From NCBI GenBank assembly GCA_964639535.1, contig CAZXDV010000097.1, forward strand, positions 1 through 10,442: a stretch of 10,442 bases of DNA, written 5' to 3'. The notes below the pieces were generated by a model, which did not search any database, was not told where the DNA came from, and saw nothing but the letters and a program-made list of their open reading frames with translations. Positions 6,865 to 10,442 of this stretch are shown here, in pieces. Within the stretch, counting starts at the first letter, position 1. Every line of letters begins with the position of its first letter. Source of the stretch: WLWS01 sp964639535 (GTDB taxonomy: Bacteria > Pseudomonadota > Gammaproteobacteria > Eutrophobiales > Eutrophobiaceae). Both the position numbers and the translations under genes were made by a program.

Positions 6865-6882
6865 GCTTCGCTCATGTATTCT
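6854..6882 (+). promoter_or_regulatory. Possible ilvD promoter
   Basis: CTGAAA (6854-6859) and TATTCT (6877-6882) are 17 bases apart, each matching the sigma70 consensus moderately (four of six, and TATTCT as a recognisable -10). A start near 6889 would give a leader of about 40 bases. I see no room for a branched-chain leader peptide or attenuator. Confidence 0.35.
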
Positions 6883-6883
6883 A
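6878..6883 (-). promoter_or_regulatory. Possible argE-argA -10 box
   Basis: TAGAAT on the minus strand, five of six to the -10 consensus, occupies nearly the same bases as the ilvD -10. No good -35 box lies 16-18 bases upstream. A start near 6871 would leave a leader of about 37 bases before argE. Confidence 0.35.
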
Positions 6884-6929
6884 CCTCACCCGGTTAATGC
6901 CGTGATAATCAATATTTTGTGGAAGACAG

Positions 6930-8609
6930 ATGACAGAAAAACTCAACCGCTACAGCTCCGAAATAACGCAACTCAAGTCCAGGGGTGGCTCCCAGGCGAT
7001 GTTGTACGGCACCGGACTCACCGAGGCGGACATGGACAAGGCCCAGGTAGGAATTTCCAGTGTTTGGTACGAGGGCAACACCTGCAATATGCACCTGAAC
7101 GATCTTGCGGCAAAAACCCGCGAGGGCGTGGTTGAAGCCGGCCTGGTGGCCATGCGCTTTAACACCATCGGCGTCAGTGACGGAATATCAAACGGCACCG
7201 ACGGTATGAGCTACTCCCTGCAGTCACGGGACCTGATTGCTGACTCAATTGAAACTGTCATGGCTGCGCAGTGGTATGACGCCAATATCTCGATTCCCGG
7301 TTGCGACAAGAATATGCCGGGTTGCGTTATGGCCATGGCGCGTCTTAACCGTCCTTCGCTGATGATCTACGGAGGAACAATCAAGCCCGGATACCAGGGC
7401 GAGAAGAAGCTGGATATTATTTCCGCGTTCCAGGCCTACGGTGAATTTATCAGTGGTAGTATCACCGAGGAACAAAGAAGCTACGTGATTAAGAATGCCT
7501 GTCCCGGGGCAGGAGCATGTGGTGGCATGTATACGGCCAACACGATGGCTTCCGCCATTGAAGCCATGGGAATGTCGCTGCCCTACTCTTCATCAACACC
7601 GGCAACCGACCCGGGCAAGCTTGAGGAATGCGTCCGCGCCGGTGCAGCCATACGCACACTCCTTGAAAAGGACCTGAAACCACGGGACATCATGACCCGC
7701 CAGGCTTTTGAAAACGCCATGGTCCTGATAACCGCACTTGGTGGTTCAACCAATGCGGTATTGCACCTGATTGCCATGGCCCGTGCTGTCGACGTGGAGT
7801 TAACGCTTGATGACTTCCAGGCGGTGAGTGACCGTATTCCTTTTATCGCCGACCTCAAGCCCAGCGGCCAGTACGTGATGGAAGACGTGCATAATATTGG
7901 CGGCATACCTGCGGTGATGAAATATCTTCTTGAAGAAGGGCTGATAGACGGCGACTGCATGAGCGTCACCGGTAAAACCATTGCGGAAAACCTGGCCGAG
8001 CTACCGGGGCTGGCCGAGGGACAGGAAATTATCAGGCCCCTGGATAAGCCGATCAAAGACAGTGGACATATCAGGATTCTGAAGGGAAATCTTGCGCCGG
8101 CCGGTGCTGTTGCAAAAATTACCGGCAAGGAAGGCGAGCATTTTACCGGCCCCGCCCGGGTATTTGATTCGGAAGAAGACATGCTGGCGGGCCTGGAACA
8201 GGAGCAGATCAAGAAAGGCGACGCCGTTGTCATTCGCTATGAAGGTCCAAAGGGCGGACCCGGCATGCCGGAAATGCTGACGCCGACCTCTGCGATCATG
8301 GGTGCAGGCCTTGGCGGTGACGTTGCCATGATCACCGACGGTCGTTTTTCAGGAGGCTCCCATGGTTTTATTATTGGTCACGTCACACCGGAAGCACAGG
8401 AAGGTGGGCCAATCGGGCTCATAAAAGACGGTGACCAGATCACCATTAACGCGGTCAATAACGTCATTACCGTGGATCTCACTGACGAGGAAATGCAGCA
8501 GAGGCAGGATGAGTGGCGAATGCCGGCCTACAAGGCTTCGCGCGGGACGCTTTACAAGTACATCAAGAATGTAAAACCTGCCTCAGAAGGCTGTGTCACC
8601 GATGAATAA
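6930..8609 (+). CDS. ilvD: Dihydroxy-acid dehydratase, short [2Fe-2S]-type
   Basis: IlvD dehydrates 2,3-dihydroxy-isovalerate and 2,3-dihydroxy-3-methylvalerate to 2-oxo acids, the third common step to valine, isoleucine and, through valine's precursor, leucine. The 559 residues fit the short subfamily, against 616 in E. coli. Three cluster cysteines are present: C52 in GNTCNMHL, C125 in IPGCDKNMPG, and C197 in GAGACGGMYTANTM. E. coli IlvD, a [4Fe-4S] enzyme, lacks the first of these, so a [2Fe-2S] cluster is inferred here. The catalytic serine is S474 in DGRFSGGSHG, and VIRYEGPKGGPGMPEML is typical of the family. GGAAG stands before ATG 6930. The gene is alone on its strand, divergent from argE. 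The related 6-phosphogluconate dehydratase (Edd) and sugar-acid dehydratases are possible alternatives, but overall similarity fits IlvD. Confidence 0.95.
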   Translation: MTEKLNRYSSEITQLKSRGGSQAMLYGTGLTEADMDKAQVGISSVWYEGNTCNMHLNDLAAKTREGVVEAGLVAMRFNTIGVSDGISNGTDGMSYSLQSRDLIADSIETVMAAQWYDANISIPGCDKNMPGCVMAMARLNRPSLMIYGGTIKPGYQGEKKLDIISAFQAYGEFISGSITEEQRSYVIKNACPGAGACGGMYTANTMASAIEAMGMSLPYSSSTPATDPGKLEECVRAGAAIRTLLEKDLKPRDIMTRQAFENAMVLITALGGSTNAVLHLIAMARAVDVELTLDDFQAVSDRIPFIADLKPSGQYVMEDVHNIGGIPAVMKYLLEEGLIDGDCMSVTGKTIAENLAELPGLAEGQEIIRPLDKPIKDSGHIRILKGNLAPAGAVAKITGKEGEHFTGPARVFDSEEDMLAGLEQEQIKKGDAVVIRYEGPKGGPGMPEMLTPTSAIMGAGLGGDVAMITDGRFSGGSHGFIIGHVTPEAQEGGPIGLIKDGDQITINAVNNVITVDLTDEEMQQRQDEWRMPAYKASRGTLYKYIKNVKPASEGCVTDE

Positions 8610-8611
8610 TT

Positions 8612-8663
8612 GAGCCGTAATTTACCGCCCCGGGCTTACACCAGCTGGCCGGGGCGATGGCTC
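8612..8663. terminator. GC-rich stem-loop at the convergent ends of ilvD and the ligase gene
   Basis: CGCCCCGG (8626-8633) and CCGGGGCG (8649-8656) are perfect eight-base arms around a 15-base loop. Outside them, GAGCC (8612-8616) can pair with GGCTC (8659-8663). It starts three bases after the ilvD stop and covers the last codons of the opposing gene. The position suits a two-way terminator, but neither strand shows a clear U-run, so rho-independent ending is doubtful. Confidence 0.35.
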
Positions 8664-10198
8664 CACCACGGTGCTCTTATTGCCGGCTTATCTACCTTTC
8701 CCATGCTGTTGCGTGGCAGCGCATCTACAAACAATACTTTTCGTGGTTTTTTATAACTGGCGATATGCGCCTGGCAATGGGCAATCAGCTCGCTTTCACC
8801 CACCTTTGCCTCTTCCCTGCAAACAACCACTGCCAGCACGCTTTCACCCCATCGTTCGTCGGGTATACCAATAACCGCGACCTCGGAAACAGCTTGATGT
8901 TTTTCAAGGGCCAATTCCACTTCCCTGGGATATATGTTTTCCCCTCCGGAAATAATCATGTCCTTTTTCCTGTCGACAATATAAAGGAAGCCCCTTTCAT
9001 CCAGGTACCCCATGTCACCCATGCGAAGATAGCCATTCAGCATGGCGGCCCGGGTTGAATTTTTATCATTCCAGTATCCAAGAAATAACCAGGGGTTTTT
9101 TACACAGATCTCTCCGACTTCCCCCGCCGAAACCGGCCTGTTATCGCCGTCGATAATCTGCATCTCCACTCCCTTGTTTACCTGCCCTGCTGATTGTAAC
9201 CAGGCCTGTTCCTGGTCATTTCCCTCGGTCATGTGCAGTGATTTTGCCAGCGAGGTAACCTGTCCTGCCTCTGTCGAACCGTATTGTTGCAGGAAGACCT
9301 GTCCGAACACCGACAGGCCTTTTCGCAGTAAATTGTTGGCAATGGGCGCCGTGGAATAAAAAATGGTATTCAGCGAAGTCGACGGATAGTCGCCCTGGTA
9401 TTGCTCCAGTAACACGGCCAGCATAGTGGGCACCACCTGGATAGTGGTAACCTGCTTCTTCGCAAGGATTTTCCAAACCCTGGTCGGCTCAAACTCTCTC
9501 TCAAGGCGGATGGCGGCTCCCCTGGCATGATGAGCGAGCTGCAAAAATCTCGCTCCCACGTGAAACAATGGCTGCATCACCAGGCCGACATCAGTCTCTT
9601 CGATTGCAGCATCCGTGGCAATGGCGTTTGCCACGGCGTACAGGCCACCCTGTCCCAGCACGGCCCCCTTGGCTTTTCCCGTGGTACCGCTGGTATGAAC
9701 GATGCAGGCCGCATCCTGTTCATTCGCTCGATAATCCAGTTGGCAATTGGACACTGAATTCCTGAGCTCGGCAAAACGGGTATCCCTGCCCGGTGCTTCA
9801 TCAATACAGATAAAATTCTGAATGCACGGGAATCCGTCTGAGAGAAAATTCCGCGCTTCCTCATATTCTGGTGTGTAGAAAAAGACCCGCGGCTGCGTGT
9901 TTTCACAAACCCAGCCCACCTCCCGGTCAGACAGTCTAAAATTTACCGGCACCAGGATGATGCCCGCCAGTGCACAGGCGGCATACAGTTCCAGGTACTC
10001 GACGCTGTTCCTGGATATGATCGCCACGCGCTCACCCTCCTGGCAGCCAAGTTCCAGCAGGGCCGCGGCGAGACGTTGAGCATTCTCATGGTGTTCTTTA
10101 AAAGTGTGCTGTCGACCGTCGCAGTATATGGCGATGCTATCGGGTCGCTTTTGCGCATTGTGGTCCAGCATACCGGCCAGCGTTTTTGAGTATGACAA
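8636..10198 (-). CDS. AMP-dependent acyl-CoA synthetase/ligase, substrate unknown
   Basis: An adenylate-forming enzyme of 520 residues. The family activates a carboxylic acid with ATP as acyl-AMP, then passes it to coenzyme A. Motifs appear in order: phosphate loop HTSGTTGKAKGAV (168-180), QQYGSTEAGQV (305-314), the ribose-binding aspartate in MGDMGYL (D395), hinge VDRKKDMIISGGENIYPREVE (408 onward, R410), and catalytic K501 in PRNSMGKVDK. This is the fatty or aromatic acid-CoA ligase pattern. No carrier-protein domain follows, so a peptide synthetase is unlikely. The start is TTG (10198) because an in-frame TAA lies seven codons upstream, with no better start between; GGGA nine bases before it is a modest ribosome site. 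ATG at 10171 is the alternative but would trim a conserved-looking N terminus. No neighbour reveals the substrate; medium- or long-chain fatty acids are a guess. Confidence 0.9.
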   Translation of the reverse strand: MSYSKTLAGMLDHNAQKRPDSIAIYCDGRQHTFKEHHENAQRLAAALLELGCQEGERVAIISRNSVEYLELYAACALAGIILVPVNFRLSDREVGWVCENTQPRVFFYTPEYEEARNFLSDGFPCIQNFICIDEAPGRDTRFAELRNSVSNCQLDYRANEQDAACIVHTSGTTGKAKGAVLGQGGLYAVANAIATDAAIEETDVGLVMQPLFHVGARFLQLAHHARGAAIRLEREFEPTRVWKILAKKQVTTIQVVPTMLAVLLEQYQGDYPSTSLNTIFYSTAPIANNLLRKGLSVFGQVFLQQYGSTEAGQVTSLAKSLHMTEGNDQEQAWLQSAGQVNKGVEMQIIDGDNRPVSAGEVGEICVKNPWLFLGYWNDKNSTRAAMLNGYLRMGDMGYLDERGFLYIVDRKKDMIISGGENIYPREVELALEKHQAVSEVAVIGIPDERWGESVLAVVVCREEAKVGESELIAHCQAHIASYKKPRKVLFVDALPRNSMGKVDKPAIRAPWWSHRPGQLV

Positions 10199-10238
10199 GT
10201 TAGAAGATCCCGATCGTTACAGGCTTGAAAACGCAATA

Positions 10239-10280
10239 CGCTAGCGCAGCTGGGGTACCAAATCAAAATTACCCCAGCTG
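10239..10280. other. Strong stem-loop upstream of the ligase gene (hairpin A)
   Basis: CAGCTGGGGTA (10247-10257) and TACCCCAGCTG (10270-10280) are perfect eleven-base arms around a twelve-base AT-rich loop. An eight-base palindrome, CGCTAGCG (10239-10246), touches the left arm. On the minus strand the structure lies about 50-80 bases before the ligase start. No U-run follows on either strand. It could be a leader structure, an operator, or a stalled terminator of a gene to the right. Confidence 0.5.
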
Positions 10281-10310
10281 TGCCTGCTGCCCACTGGCAG
10301 GAAGCACAGC
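10277..10310. other. Second stem-loop overlapping hairpin A (hairpin B)
   Basis: GCTGTGC (10277-10283) pairs with GCACAGC (10304-10310). After a three-by-three internal loop, CTGCC (10287-10291) pairs with GGCAG (10296-10300) around a four-base loop. Four bases (10277-10280) belong to both this stem and hairpin A, so both cannot form fully at once in one RNA. Confidence 0.5.
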
Positions 10311-10337
10311 AAGCCCGGTGTGCCGATTCCTGTTTCA

Positions 10338-10442
10338 ATGAAATTAGTTAACACTTACTTTCTTTTAGACCAATATTTATTAAAGGATAGGCCAGGTGAC
10401 CTAGCTGGATTATTGTCCTGGGCCAAACTGCCGTTTACCAGC
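10338..10442 (+). CDS. Doubtful partial open frame at window edge
   Basis: An ATG at 10338 opens 35 codons without a stop to the window end, beginning MKLVNTYFLLDQYLLKDRPG. I do not recognise it. It has no ribosome site before the ATG. It is rich in TTA, CTA, GGA and AGG codons, unlike the neighbouring genes, so it may be chance reading of AT-rich intergenic DNA. A minus-strand frame entering from the edge closes after about 28 codons and is equally unsupported. The sequence beyond 10442 is needed to decide. Confidence 0.2.
   Translation, partial: MKLVNTYFLLDQYLLKDRPGDLAGLLSWAKLPFTS

Noticed and set aside
6835..6929. ArgR operator upstream of argE
   Set aside because: I looked for the E. 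coli type box (TGAAT and ATTCA halves) and found no acceptable pair; the AT-rich dyad at 6843-6864 has a different sequence.
6197..7135. Long plus-strand open frame of 312 codons
   Set aside because: It lies antisense to argE and then overlaps the start of ilvD in another frame. The protein is serine- and arginine-rich with no recognisable domain, while both overlapped genes have clear catalytic motifs.
7583..8233. Minus-strand open frame of 216 codons inside ilvD
   Set aside because: Antisense shadow of a well-conserved gene; the serine-rich translation is typical of the opposite strand of GC-rich codons.
10247..10310. Insertion sequence end or tRNA
   Set aside because: No transposase fragment or target duplication is visible, and the stems do not form a cloverleaf with a CCA-type acceptor or T-loop sequence.

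Overview
The window looks like ordinary chromosomal DNA from a gammaproteobacterium. The main evidence is a clpS-clpA pair whose ClpS key residues (N34, D35, D36, H66) can be numbered exactly as in E. coli. The E. coli-like two-domain ArgA, the M20 deacetylase ArgE and the short isocitrate lyase family agree with this. Base composition is moderate, and two genes use TTG starts. I cannot name a genus. I see no phage, insertion sequence, CRISPR array, tRNA or rRNA.

Layout. Positions 1-747 (minus) hold the N-terminal part of isocitrate lyase (aceA), cut by the window edge. A 279-base intergenic region follows, with two leader dyads, face-to-face TTGACA elements and a near-perfect 15-base inverted repeat. 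Then comes a divergent LysR-family regulator with a CysB-like effector domain (1027-1992, TTG start). clpS (2111-2434) and clpA (2452-4362) follow on the plus strand. clpA is interrupted by a run of exactly 100 N (4107-4206), which stands in for about 460 real bases by comparison with E. coli ClpA. clpA meets argA tail to tail, the two stop codons sharing a CTAG. argE and argA form a minus-strand operon (6834 to 4359, overlapping by 8 bases). ilvD (6930-8609) diverges from argE across 95 bases in which the candidate -10 boxes overlap. An acyl-CoA synthetase-like gene (8636-10198, minus, TTG start) converges on ilvD. The last 244 bases hold two overlapping, mutually exclusive stem-loops and a doubtful open frame running off the edge.

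How the genes work together. AceA diverts isocitrate into the glyoxylate shunt, and the adjacent LysR protein is a natural candidate for its regulator. ClpS hands N-degron substrates to the ClpA unfoldase for degradation by ClpP, whose gene is not here. ArgA acetylates glutamate and ArgE removes the acetyl group from N-acetylornithine, so the operon holds the entry and exit of the linear ornithine branch. IlvD makes the 2-oxo acids leading to valine, isoleucine and leucine. The final ligase probably activates a carboxylic acid with CoA; its substrate is unknown.

I found no convincing new multi-gene system. The items most worth checking are the hidden part of clpA, the paired hairpins at 10247-10310, the operator-like repeat beside the LysR gene, the overlapping argE/ilvD promoters, the [2Fe-2S]-type cysteine pattern of IlvD, and a histidine in the ArgA acetyl-CoA loop.
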